Assembly (NCBI GenBank): GCA_913061025.1
Contig: CAJXUJ010000040.1
Span: 1-9,086 of the forward strand
Source: an uncultured Actinomycetes bacterium
GTDB lineage: Bacteria > Actinomycetota > Actinomycetes > S36-B12
Direction: 5' to 3'
DNA length: 9,086 nucleotides
The notes under the pieces are model-generated. The model was not told where the DNA came from. It searched no databases and saw only the letters and a list, made by a program, of their open reading frames with translations. Positions 1 to 7,356 of the stretch are shown one piece after another (position 1 is the stretch's first letter; every line of letters begins with the position of its first letter). Position numbers and translations under genes: made by a program.

Positions 1-1479
1 GAGGACGATCTCCCCGAGCAGATGAAGATCCGCCGCGCCAAGCGCGAGGAACTCGTGAAGCGGGGCATGGATCCCTATCCGGTGGACCTACCGATCACGC
101 ACGACATTGCCGCAGTACGAGCCGCGCATGGTGACCTGGAGACCGATACCGCGTCGGGTGAATTCGTCGGCATCGCAGGACGGGTCATTTTCTCCCGCAA
201 CACGGGCAAGTTGTGCTTCGCGACCCTGAGAGCTGGCGATGGCACCGAGATCCAGGCGATGTTGTCACTGGATCGGGTGGGGCAAGAAGCGCTCGACGCC
301 TGGAAGGAACTTGTCGATCTCGGTGATCAAGTCTTCGTGCACGGTGAGGTGATCACGTCACGGCGTGGAGAACTGTCGGTGCTCGCTGACGAGTGGCGCA
401 TGGCCGCGAAATCCTTGCGCCCGCTGCCCGTCGCCCACAAGCCACTGAGTGAAGAAGCGCGTGTTCGCCAGCGCTACGTGGATCTGATTGTCCGTCCGGA
501 GGCGGCTCGAATCGCGCGTCTGCGGGTTGCGGCCGTGGCGGCCCTGCGTGCGGAGCTCACTGAACGGGGATTCCTTGAGGTGGAGACGCCGATGCTGCAA
601 ACGCAGCATGGTGGCGCCGCCGCGCGGCCGTTCATCACGCACTCCAATGCACTCGACATGGATCTCTATCTGCGGATCGCACCCGAGTTGTTCCTCAAGC
701 GTGCTGTGGTGGGTGGGCTGGAACAGGTCTTCGAAATCAACCGCAACTTCCGCAATGAGGGAGTGGACTCCAGTCACTCGCCGGAGTTCGCGATGCTCGA
801 GATCTACGAGGCCTACGGCAGCTATCACACGATGGCCACGCTGACCCGCGAGTTGATCCAGCAGGTGGCTCGCAGCGTCACCGGAAGCGAGATCGTCACG
901 CGGGTGGACGGCACCGAACTGGACCTCTCCGGTGAGTGGCCCAGCATCGACCTCTACGAGAGTGTTTCGACGGCTGTGGGTCGAGAGATATCGCCGCAAA
1001 CACCCATGGATGTGCTCGAGAGTCTGTGCGACGAGGCGGAGATCTCGGTTGCACCGACCTGGGTTCCGGGCAAGCTCGTCGAGGAACTCTTCGAGCACCA
1101 TGTGTTGCCATCGCTGGATCGGCCGACTTTCGTGATGGATTACCCCGTGGATACGTCACCGCTGGTTCGTGCGCATCGGTCCAAGCCGGGCGTTGTTGAG
1201 AAATGGGACCTGTACGTCGGGGGCGTCGAACAGGCGACCGGGTATTCCGAGCTCGTCGATCCCGTGGTCCAGCGGGAGCGGCTGACCGCCCAAGCGGCTC
1301 TGGCTGCGCGGGGCGACGATGAGGCGATGCGGATCGACGATGACTTCCTGCGAGCCCTCGAGCACGGCATGCCACCGTCGGGAGGCATGGGTATGGGCAT
1401 CGATCGGTTGCTGATGAATCTCACCGGCTACGGGATCCGCGAAACGATCCTCTTCCCACTCGTCAAGCCGGAGCGGTAG
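1..1479 (+). CDS. lysS: Lysine--tRNA ligase, class II (5' end truncated by window edge)
   Basis: Charges tRNA-Lys with lysine, using ATP, in the cytoplasm. The reading frame is open from base 1 (Glu-Asp-Asp-Leu-Pro-Glu-Gln before the ATG at 22). Actinobacterial LysS proteins carry a similar DLPEQ stretch a few residues after their start, so the true start probably lies just outside the window and the ATG at 22 is internal. Counting from that ATG, an OB-fold anticodon-binding domain covers roughly residues 45-130. Class II motif 1 follows (GFLEVETP, proline 190), with the LysS-typical GGAAARPF after it. Motif 2 contains FRNEG at 243-247 and motif 3 GGMGMGIDR at 454-462. The SHSPEF segment after motif 2 and the ATGYSEL segment are also as expected. 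The domain set is complete and the length is normal for the family. The stop codon touches the next gene's start. Confidence 0.97.
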   Translation, partial: EDDLPEQMKIRRAKREELVKRGMDPYPVDLPITHDIAAVRAAHGDLETDTASGEFVGIAGRVIFSRNTGKLCFATLRAGDGTEIQAMLSLDRVGQEALDAWKELVDLGDQVFVHGEVITSRRGELSVLADEWRMAAKSLRPLPVAHKPLSEEARVRQRYVDLIVRPEAARIARLRVAAVAALRAELTERGFLEVETPMLQTQHGGAAARPFITHSNALDMDLYLRIAPELFLKRAVVGGLEQVFEINRNFRNEGVDSSHSPEFAMLEIYEAYGSYHTMATLTRELIQQVARSVTGSEIVTRVDGTELDLSGEWPSIDLYESVSTAVGREISPQTPMDVLESLCDEAEISVAPTWVPGKLVEELFEHHVLPSLDRPTFVMDYPVDTSPLVRAHRSKPGVVEKWDLYVGGVEQATGYSELVDPVVQRERLTAQAALAARGDDEAMRIDDDFLRALEHGMPPSGGMGMGIDRLLMNLTGYGIRETILFPLVKPER

Positions 1480-1980
1480 ATGTCCGAGGCGATCATCCGA
1501 CCCGCTCGCACCCAGGATGTGCGTGCTATCCGGCGGCTTATCGATGAGTACTCCGGGGACGGCCACCTCCTCGCCAAGGCGCCCGTGACGCTCTTCGAGG
1601 ACATCCAGGAGTTCGTCGTCGCCGAAGTCGGCGGTGCGGTCGTGGGATGCGGTGCCCTGCACGTGATGTGGGAGGACCTTGGGGAGGTTCGCACTCTTGC
1701 GGTGGCCGGGACACACCTTCGTCACGGACTCGGTTCGGCGATCCTGCGTGAATTGATCGATCGGGCCCGCAACGTTGGAGTCCGGCGGGTGTTCTGTCTG
1801 ACCTTCATGGTCGGCTTCTTCTCCGAGCACGGGTTCCAGGAAATCGATGAAGCCCCTGTCGATCATGATGTTTACGAGCAGTTGCTTCAGTCGTACGACG
1901 AAGGCGTCGCCGAATTCCTCGGACTCGAGCGAGTCAAGCCGAACACCCTCGGCAATCACCGCATGTTGTTAGAACTGTAG
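1480..1980 (+). CDS. argA: Amino-acid N-acetyltransferase (GNAT-fold N-acetylglutamate synthase, actinobacterial type)
   Basis: Predicted to transfer acetyl from acetyl-CoA to L-glutamate, the first step of arginine synthesis. The 166-residue protein is a single GNAT domain without the amino-acid-kinase domain of E. coli ArgA. It resembles the short mycobacterial enzyme (Rv2747 type) along its length: EFVVAEV then VVGCGALHV at 55-62, EVRTLAV at 69-75, the acetyl-CoA loop RHGLGSAI at 81-88, FFSEHGF at 113-119, and a characteristic tail with GVAEFLGLERVKPNTLGN. The residue three places before the loop's first glycine is Leu80 rather than the usual Arg/Gln; the mycobacterial protein also departs here. 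The ATG directly follows the lysS stop, and a GGAG (1470-1473) inside the last lysS codons sits six bases upstream, so translational coupling is likely. Substrate is assigned from family resemblance; another amino acid is possible. Confidence 0.85.
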   Translation: MSEAIIRPARTQDVRAIRRLIDEYSGDGHLLAKAPVTLFEDIQEFVVAEVGGAVVGCGALHVMWEDLGEVRTLAVAGTHLRHGLGSAILRELIDRARNVGVRRVFCLTFMVGFFSEHGFQEIDEAPVDHDVYEQLLQSYDEGVAEFLGLERVKPNTLGNHRMLLEL

Positions 1981-1983
1981 GTA

Positions 1984-4680
1984 TCAGCCGGTATTGCGCA
2001 GACCCGTTGCGATTCCGTTGATCGTGACGGAGAGCGCACGCCTCAGGTCAAGACTCGAGTCGTCCGTCTGCCGCATTCGATCGAGTAGGGAAATCTGCAG
2101 CGAGTGCAATGGCAGAAGGTAGGTATCGCGCGTTGCCAGTGTTCGCTGCAACGATGGATTGTCGGCCAGCAGTTCGTCCTGACCGGTGACGAGAAGGATC
2201 TCTGAGACCGTCTTTTCGTATTCGGCTCGGATAACGCCGAAGATCGGATGCAGGTCCTTGGGAACCAATCGGTCGACGTACTGCTGGGCAACGTCGAGGT
2301 CGGTTTTAACGAGCGTCATCGCCACGTTCGAAATGAAGTTCGCAAAGAAGTGCCAGTGTCGATACATGTCCGCAAGGTCATCGGTATATCCGGCTGCACG
2401 GACGGCCTCGAGGCCGGAACCGACGCCGAACCAACCCGGCACGATCTGACGGGATTGAGTCCAGCCGAAGACCCAGGGGATCGCCCGTAGGTCCTCGATG
2501 CCGGCGCTGCCGTCGGGCCTACGAGCGGGTCGTGATCCAAGGTGCATCGCACCGAATTCCTCGACGGGTGTGGACAAGGTGAAGTACCGGGGGAGATCTG
2601 GATTCTCGACGAGGCTTCGGTAACTCGACTGTGCACTGAGGGACATCGTGTTCATGACCTCGTCCCACCGCTCGAGTTGCGTATCGGACTGGCGCGACTT
2701 CCGGTGAAGTAACGAGGCGTCGAGGACCGCGGCCACCATCTGTTCCAGATTGTCGCGGGCGAGGGCGGGCAGCAGGTACTTGTCGCTGATGACCTCGCCC
2801 TGTTCGGTGACCTTGATTTGACCATCGAGCACGCCCCACGGCTGGGCAAGGATGGCTTCGTAGGTGGGGCCACCGCCGCGGCCCACAGTTCCACCGCGGC
2901 CGTGGAACAGGCGGAGACGAACGCCGTGTTTCATTGTTACGTCGCGGAGTCGTCGTTGTGCGAGGTGAATCTCCCACTGGGAGGAAGTGATTCCAGCGTC
3001 CTTGTTGGAGTCCGAGTACCCGAGCATCACTTCTTGCACATCGCCACGTGACGCGACCAGAGCCCGGTAAACCGGGTGCTCGAGTAGTTGGTCGATGATG
3101 ACGTCGGCGTTGCGCAGTTCCTCGACCGTCTCCAACAGGGGAACAAAACCCACCCGGGCCTTCCCGGTCGAGGTGTCCACGAGTCCGGTTTCCCGACCGA
3201 GAATGACGGCAGCCAGGATGTCGTCCGCCCCGCGAGTCATCGACACGATCACCGATTCGATCGGACGGGTTCCATAGGTGTCGAGCAACTGCCGGACGGT
3301 GTCCATCGTCCGGTAGGTGACGAGGGCGGACTCGTCCAACTGCGGCGGTTTTGGAGACAGGGGCCGCAGGGCGCTGAGTTCATCGGCTAGGAGCGTCATG
3401 CGCTCGCTCCGGTCGAGATCGTCGTAGGCGAATCCCAGTCGACCGAAGAGTTGAGCCAGCGCTTCGTGGAACTTGCGCGCGTGCTCGCGAATGTCGAGCG
3501 TGGCCAGTGGAAGGCCGATTGATGCGACGACCCGGATCGCCTTATCGAGGACACCGTGCGCCGCGAGTTCACCGTGGTGCTGCAGAAGGTCTTCACGGAT
3601 GAGCAGCAGATCGTCGAGCAGTTCCCGGGTGCTGTCGTAGTCCCGTCCGACACGGTGCGGTCCGCCGTCGTGCAACCTCTCGCGCGTGAGTCGCAAACGC
3701 ATGCGGATGATCGTCAACTTCAGGCGTACCGGTTCCTCCGCGTTGATACGTAAGAATCGCGGGTCGAGGTCGGGAAGATAGGACAGGTCCGCGTCGACCG
3801 ATGCGCGCAACTTCTCGCTCGCCCCTGCGATTCGCTCAGAAATCGAGAGATCTTCCAAGAGTCGGTCGATATGCGGGAGTAAGTCGAGCACCGCGTGATC
3901 GCGCTGGAATTTGACCACATCCGACGTGACTTCCGGTGTGACGAACGGATTGCCATCACGGTCGCCGCCGATCCACGACCCGAAGCTCACCGGGCGAGCA
4001 TCCGGCGGGAGGTCCACCCCGAGCTCGGAGAATGCTTCGGCAAGGTCTTGGAGTACCTGTGCGAGCGGCTCGCGCGTTAGATCATCGAGGTAGTACAACG
4101 CGTTGCGTGCCTCGTCGAGCACCTGTGGCTGCTCGAGACGGAGTTCGTCGGTTTGCCACAGCAGGTCGATGACCTCGGCGAGTCGACGCGAACGCTCCGA
4201 GTCGGCGAGGCCCTCGTCGAGAAGCACGTCCGCTATGCGTCGCAGTTTCACCAGAACAGATCGGCGCGCGGCCTCGGTGGGGTGGGCGGTGAAGACGGGT
4301 CGTACGGACATCGCCGCGGCGACCTGCTCGACGAGTGCGGTGTCGAGATCGGCGGCTTTCGCGTTGTCCACCACTCGGTGCAACGGGCCAGACTTCAGGC
4401 GCCTGTCGGCCCGAGCATCGTGGGCCCGCTCTACCTGCTCGGCCACGTTGGCGAGATCGAAGTAGATGGAGAAAGAGCGGGCTAGTTGGGTGGCCGTTGC
4501 GAGGTCGGCTTGGTCGAGCACGGAGGCGGCGGCGGCCGGATCGGTTCGGACGGCGAGGCGGACCGCCTCTACCTGGCTCAGCAGCAGATCGCCCTCCTGG
4601 CGGACCAGCGTCTGGCCCAGGAGGTCTCCGAGAAGTCGAATGTGAGCCCTGAGGCGGGAGTCGTCTGCGCTGGTGTCCAC
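1984..4680 (-). CDS. ppc: Phosphoenolpyruvate carboxylase
   Basis: Makes oxaloacetate from phosphoenolpyruvate and bicarbonate, refilling the TCA cycle. From the GTG chosen here the protein has 898 residues, close to E. coli (883) and Corynebacterium (919). Catalytic landmarks are present: TAHPTE with His133, GSWIGGDRDGNP near 234-245, GYSDSNKD with Lys560, and the glycine-rich loop FHGRGGTVGRGG with His593, Arg595 and Arg601. Arg601, Lys792, Arg851 and Asn896 match the aspartate-inhibitor residues of the E. coli enzyme (R587, K773, R832, N881), so feedback inhibition by aspartate is likely. It ends in the usual RNTG. The frame stays open to 4956, but those 92 extra residues do not look like the family and overlap clpC. 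The only starts between are GTG 4680 and TTG 4782. No strong ribosome site decides between them; homology begins about ten residues after GTG 4680. It is convergent with argA across 3 bp. Confidence 0.95.
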   Translation of the reverse strand: MDTSADDSRLRAHIRLLGDLLGQTLVRQEGDLLLSQVEAVRLAVRTDPAAAASVLDQADLATATQLARSFSIYFDLANVAEQVERAHDARADRRLKSGPLHRVVDNAKAADLDTALVEQVAAAMSVRPVFTAHPTEAARRSVLVKLRRIADVLLDEGLADSERSRRLAEVIDLLWQTDELRLEQPQVLDEARNALYYLDDLTREPLAQVLQDLAEAFSELGVDLPPDARPVSFGSWIGGDRDGNPFVTPEVTSDVVKFQRDHAVLDLLPHIDRLLEDLSISERIAGASEKLRASVDADLSYLPDLDPRFLRINAEEPVRLKLTIIRMRLRLTRERLHDGGPHRVGRDYDSTRELLDDLLLIREDLLQHHGELAAHGVLDKAIRVVASIGLPLATLDIREHARKFHEALAQLFGRLGFAYDDLDRSERMTLLADELSALRPLSPKPPQLDESALVTYRTMDTVRQLLDTYGTRPIESVIVSMTRGADDILAAVILGRETGLVDTSTGKARVGFVPLLETVEELRNADVIIDQLLEHPVYRALVASRGDVQEVMLGYSDSNKDAGITSSQWEIHLAQRRLRDVTMKHGVRLRLFHGRGGTVGRGGGPTYEAILAQPWGVLDGQIKVTEQGEVISDKYLLPALARDNLEQMVAAVLDASLLHRKSRQSDTQLERWDEVMNTMSLSAQSSYRSLVENPDLPRYFTLSTPVEEFGAMHLGSRPARRPDGSAGIEDLRAIPWVFGWTQSRQIVPGWFGVGSGLEAVRAAGYTDDLADMYRHWHFFANFISNVAMTLVKTDLDVAQQYVDRLVPKDLHPIFGVIRAEYEKTVSEILLVTGQDELLADNPSLQRTLATRDTYLLPLHSLQISLLDRMRQTDDSSLDLRRALSVTINGIATGLRNTG

Positions 4681-4716
4681 GAGGGCAGATTGTTCCGCAT
4701 CGGGCGTTTCCGTCCG

Positions 4717-4735
4717 GTTTCGCGGTGGGCGTACG
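4717..4735 (-). promoter_or_regulatory. Candidate ClgR-type operator upstream of clpC
   Basis: Read on the minus strand this is GTACGC, five bases, then GCGAAAC. ClgR sites described in Streptomyces and Corynebacterium have the core CGC-N5-GCG, often written GTTCGC-N5-GCG, and ClgR controls clpC in those genera. Here the core is exact, the spacing is right and the first half-site differs at one base. The core lies about 105 bp before the clpC start. In GC-rich DNA CGC-N5-GCG also occurs by chance, and a poorer second copy lies at 4696-4706, so this is only a candidate. No clgR gene is visible in the window. Confidence 0.3.
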
Positions 4736-4788
4736 CCCCAGGGGGCAGCCGTGGTCGCGTGCTCGGCTCCTATGCAGGACAATGAACC

Positions 4789-4806
4789 ATCCGGGAATTC
4801 CCGGAT
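4789..4806. promoter_or_regulatory. Exact 18-bp palindrome, possible operator
   Basis: The sequence ATCCGGGAATTCCCGGAT reads identically on both strands with no mismatch and no spacer. It ends 33 bases before the clpC start, downstream of any plausible clpC -10, and lies upstream of both ppc start candidates. The position and perfect dyad suit a binding site for a dimeric regulator. It matches none of the heat-shock operators I know in these bacteria (CIRCE, HAIR, ClgR box). It lacks a loop, so it is a poor RNA hairpin. Confidence 0.4.
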
Positions 4807-4839
4807 TGCACAGTCGCCGGACCGATGGGGTGTTGCCGC

Positions 4840-7338
4840 ATGTTCGAGAGGTTTACCGACCGAGCCCGCCGAGTGGTGGTTCTCGCGCAAGAAGAAGCGC
4901 GCATGCTCAACCACAACTACATCGGGACTGAGCACATCCTGCTCGGCCTCATCCACGAGGGTGAGGGCGTCGCAGCCAAGGCCCTGGAGTCCCTGGGAAT
5001 CTCACTCGAGGCCGTCCGCCAGCAGGTCGAGGAGATCATCGGACAGGGTCAGCAGGCTCCGAGCGGACACATTCCCTTCACCCCGCGCGCGAAGAAGGTG
5101 CTCGAACTCTCGCTGCGCGAGGCGCTGCAGCTCGGCCACAACTACATCGGGACTGAGCACATCCTGCTCGGCCTCATCCGCGAGGGTGAGGGCGTTGCCG
5201 CTCAGGTTCTCGTCAAGCTCGGTGCAGACCTCAACCGCGTCCGGCAGCAGGTCATCCAGTTGCTGTCCGGCTACCAGGGCAAGGAGCCGGCGACCGCTGG
5301 TGGGCCGCAGGAGGGCACGCCGTCGTCATCGCTCGTGCTCGATCAGTTCGGCCGCAACCTCACCGCCGCTGCGCGCGAGGGTCAGCTCGATCCCGTGATC
5401 GGGCGTGCGAAGGAGATCGAGCGAGTCATGCAGGTGCTCTCCCGCCGCACTAAGAACAACCCGGTGCTCGTCGGCGAGCCGGGCGTGGGCAAGACGGCGA
5501 TCGTCGAGGGGCTCGCGCAGGACATCGTTCGTGGCGAGGTTCCCGAGACCCTCAAGGACAAGCAGCTCTACACACTCGACCTCGGTGCCCTCGTTGCCGG
5601 CAGCCGCTACCGCGGTGACTTCGAAGAGCGCCTGAAGAAGGTCTTGAAGGAGATCAAGACCCGCGGAGACATCGTGCTGTTCATCGACGAGATGCACACG
5701 CTTGTCGGCGCCGGTGCTGCCGAAGGTGCTATCGACGCAGCGAGCATCCTCAAGCCGATGCTCGCGCGTGGCGAGCTCCAGACCATCGGTGCCACCACGC
5801 TCGACGAATACCGCAAGCACATCGAGAAGGACGCCGCCCTCGAGCGCCGCTTCGCGCCCGTTCAGGTCGATGCCCCCGATGTCGAGCACACCGTCGAGAT
5901 CCTGAAGGGCCTGCGCGACCGCTACGAGTCCCACCACCGCGTGTCGATCACCGATGGTGCGCTCGAGTCTGCGGCTCGACTGTCTGACCGTTACATCTCT
6001 GACCGTCAACTGCCGGACAAGGCGATCGACCTCATCGACGAGGCCGGGTCTCGCTTGCGCATCCGTCGGATGACCGCGCCGCCGGATCTGCGCGAGTTCG
6101 ACGATCGCATCGCCGATGTCCGCAAGGAGAAGGAATCGGCCATTGACGCCCAGGACTTCGAGAAGGCCGCGTCACTGCGCGACGTCGAGAAGAACCTGCT
6201 CGCCGAGAAGGCCGAGCGCGAGCGTGAGTGGAAGGCTGGCGACCTCGACGTCGTCGCCGAGGTCGATGAAAAGTTGATCGGCGAGGTCCTCGCCCTCATG
6301 ACCGGTATTCCGGTCTCAGACCTCACCGAGGATGACATTGAGAAGCTCCGCCGGATGGAGGAGGAACTCCACCGCCGAGTAATCGGCCAAGAGGACGCCA
6401 TCAAGGCGCTCTCGCAGTCCATCCGTCGCACCCGCGCCGGCCTGAAGGATCCGCGTCGGCCCGCCGGCTCGTTTATCTTCGCCGGCCCGTCCGGTGTCGG
6501 TAAGACCGAACTGAGCAAGACGCTCGCCGAGTTCCTCTTCGGTGATGAAGACGCGCTCATCGCACTTGATATGAGCGAGTTCTCCGAGCGTCACACGGCT
6601 TCCCGGCTGTTTGGTTCACCTCCCGGATACGTCGGATACGAAGAAGGTGGACAGCTCACCGAGAAGGTGCGCCGTAAGCCGTTCAGCGTGGTGCTGTTCG
6701 ACGAGGTTGAGAAGGCGCACCCGGACATCTTCAACTCGCTGCTGCAGGTGCTCGAGGAAGGTCGTCTCACCGACGCCCAGGGTCGCGTGGTCGACTTCAA
6801 GAACACCGTCATCATCATGACCACCAACCTCGGTAGCCGTGATGTGTCCAAGGGCCTGATGCTCGGCTTCGCTCCCGACGACAACGAGGGCAATGCCTAC
6901 GAGCAGATGAAGTCCAAGGTGCAGCAGGAACTCAAGCAGCACTTCCGCCCCGAGTTCTTGAACCGCATCGACGACGTCATCGTCTTCCACCAGCTCACCG
7001 AGTCGGAGATCATCGAGATCGTTGATCTCATGATCGCGAGCTTGGAGAAGCGCCTTCAGGACAAGGACATGGCCATCGAGCTCACACCTGCAGCCAAGTC
7101 GCTGCTCGCCGAGCGAGGCTATGACCCGACGCTGGGAGCCCGGCCACTCCGCCGGACGATTCAACGCGAGATTGAGGACCCGCTGAGTGAGAGGATGCTC
7201 TTCGGAGACCTCGAGCCGGGTTCGATCGTCGTCGTGGATATCGAGGGCGAGGGCGATGATCGTGCCTTCACCTTCACCCCCACTCCGAAGGCCGAGCTTC
7301 CGGACGTTCCACCCATTGAGGCTGCTGAGCAGGAGTAA
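4840..7338 (+). CDS. clpC: ATP-dependent Clp protease ATP-binding subunit ClpC (AAA+ unfoldase)
   Basis: Hexameric unfoldase that feeds damaged or tagged proteins into the ClpP peptidase; 832 residues, normal for ClpC. Order: two Clp-N repeats (about 1-145), first AAA+ module with Walker A GEPGVGKT at 212-219 and Walker B around 278-284 (FIDE), a UVR-type middle segment near 421-456, second AAA+ module with GPSGVGKT at 549-556 and LFDE at 619-622, a ClpP-docking loop containing LGF at 675-677, and sensor-2 GARPLRR from 766. The LGF loop and UVR segment separate ClpC from ClpB. An in-frame ATG at 4825 would add five residues, but ClpC proteins of this group begin MFERFTDRARR, so 4840 is chosen. 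The only ribosome-site-like bases are GGGG at 4827-4830, nine bases upstream. The gene is divergent from ppc and probably co-transcribed with the next gene, 18 bp downstream. Confidence 0.97.
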   Translation: MFERFTDRARRVVVLAQEEARMLNHNYIGTEHILLGLIHEGEGVAAKALESLGISLEAVRQQVEEIIGQGQQAPSGHIPFTPRAKKVLELSLREALQLGHNYIGTEHILLGLIREGEGVAAQVLVKLGADLNRVRQQVIQLLSGYQGKEPATAGGPQEGTPSSSLVLDQFGRNLTAAAREGQLDPVIGRAKEIERVMQVLSRRTKNNPVLVGEPGVGKTAIVEGLAQDIVRGEVPETLKDKQLYTLDLGALVAGSRYRGDFEERLKKVLKEIKTRGDIVLFIDEMHTLVGAGAAEGAIDAASILKPMLARGELQTIGATTLDEYRKHIEKDAALERRFAPVQVDAPDVEHTVEILKGLRDRYESHHRVSITDGALESAARLSDRYISDRQLPDKAIDLIDEAGSRLRIRRMTAPPDLREFDDRIADVRKEKESAIDAQDFEKAASLRDVEKNLLAEKAEREREWKAGDLDVVAEVDEKLIGEVLALMTGIPVSDLTEDDIEKLRRMEEELHRRVIGQEDAIKALSQSIRRTRAGLKDPRRPAGSFIFAGPSGVGKTELSKTLAEFLFGDEDALIALDMSEFSERHTASRLFGSPPGYVGYEEGGQLTEKVRRKPFSVVLFDEVEKAHPDIFNSLLQVLEEGRLTDAQGRVVDFKNTVIIMTTNLGSRDVSKGLMLGFAPDDNEGNAYEQMKSKVQQELKQHFRPEFLNRIDDVIVFHQLTESEIIEIVDLMIASLEKRLQDKDMAIELTPAAKSLLAERGYDPTLGARPLRRTIQREIEDPLSERMLFGDLEPGSIVVVDIEGEGDDRAFTFTPTPKAELPDVPPIEAAEQE
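4911..4970 (+). repeat. ClpC N-domain DNA repeat, copy 1
   Basis: This 60-bp stretch encodes HNYIGTEHILLGLIHEGEG and adjoining bases. It matches 5136-5195 at 59 of 60 positions with an offset of exactly 225 bp (75 codons). The only difference is A4955 against G5180 (His versus Arg). Identity stops abruptly on both sides. Confidence 0.9.
5136..5195 (+). repeat. ClpC N-domain DNA repeat, copy 2
   Basis: This is the second copy of the 60-bp repeat, encoding HNYIGTEHILLGLIREGEG. Protein-level duplication is normal for Clp-N domains. The near-total agreement at silent third positions is what stands out, because the flanking parts of the two Clp-N repeats differ clearly. Confidence 0.9.
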
Positions 7339-7340
7339 TC

Positions 7341-7350
7341 AGGAAGGGGA
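7341..7350 (+). promoter_or_regulatory. Strong ribosome binding site for the clpC-linked membrane protein
   Basis: The purine run AGGAAGGGGA lies six bases before GTG 7357 and just after the clpC stop. It is the best ribosome site seen in the window. It selects the GTG start rather than the downstream in-frame ATG at 7384, and indicates the gene is translated from the clpC transcript. Confidence 0.65.
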
Positions 7351-7356
7351 TGAGCC

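Larger units (their letters stand above)
4681..4839. promoter_or_regulatory. Divergent ppc/clpC control region
   Basis: This is the largest non-coding stretch of the window (159 bp if ppc starts at GTG 4680) and must hold promoters for both divergent genes. I see no clean sigma-70 pair on either strand. The best candidate -10 for clpC is GACAAT at 4778-4783, with no convincing -35. The region contains an 18-bp palindrome, a 12-bp palindrome (4727-4738) and a ClgR-like box, each described separately. If ppc instead starts at TTG 4782, only 57 bp remain non-coding. Confidence 0.6.

Noticed and set aside
358..1101. Minus-strand open frame of 247 codons inside lysS
   Set aside because: It is antisense to the conserved LysS catalytic domain and has no recognisable motif.
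1156..1959. Long minus-strand open frame (267 codons) opposite lysS and argA
   Set aside because: It lies wholly antisense to two clearly recognisable genes, has no familiar motif, and long open shadow frames are common in GC-rich DNA.
4696..4706. Second CGC-N5-GCG sequence as a ClgR box
   Set aside because: Only the bare core matches. The flanks and inner positions differ from the consensus, and such a core is frequent in GC-rich DNA.
4825..4839. Earlier in-frame clpC start (ATG 4825)
   Set aside because: It would add Met-Gly-Cys-Cys-Arg before the conserved MFERFTDRARR N-terminus. The GGA before it is too close to act as a good ribosome site.
4673..5398. Plus-strand frame of 241 codons across the ppc-clpC region
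   Set aside because: It is out of frame with clpC, rich in Arg and Ser and internally repetitive only because it reads the Clp-N repeats in another frame.
5326..6009. Minus-strand open frame of 227 codons inside clpC, and similar frames at 6006-6560 and 6616-7164
   Set aside because: They are shadows of the ClpC AAA+ modules. Their composition is as expected for the complement of a conserved coding sequence, and no start signal stands out.
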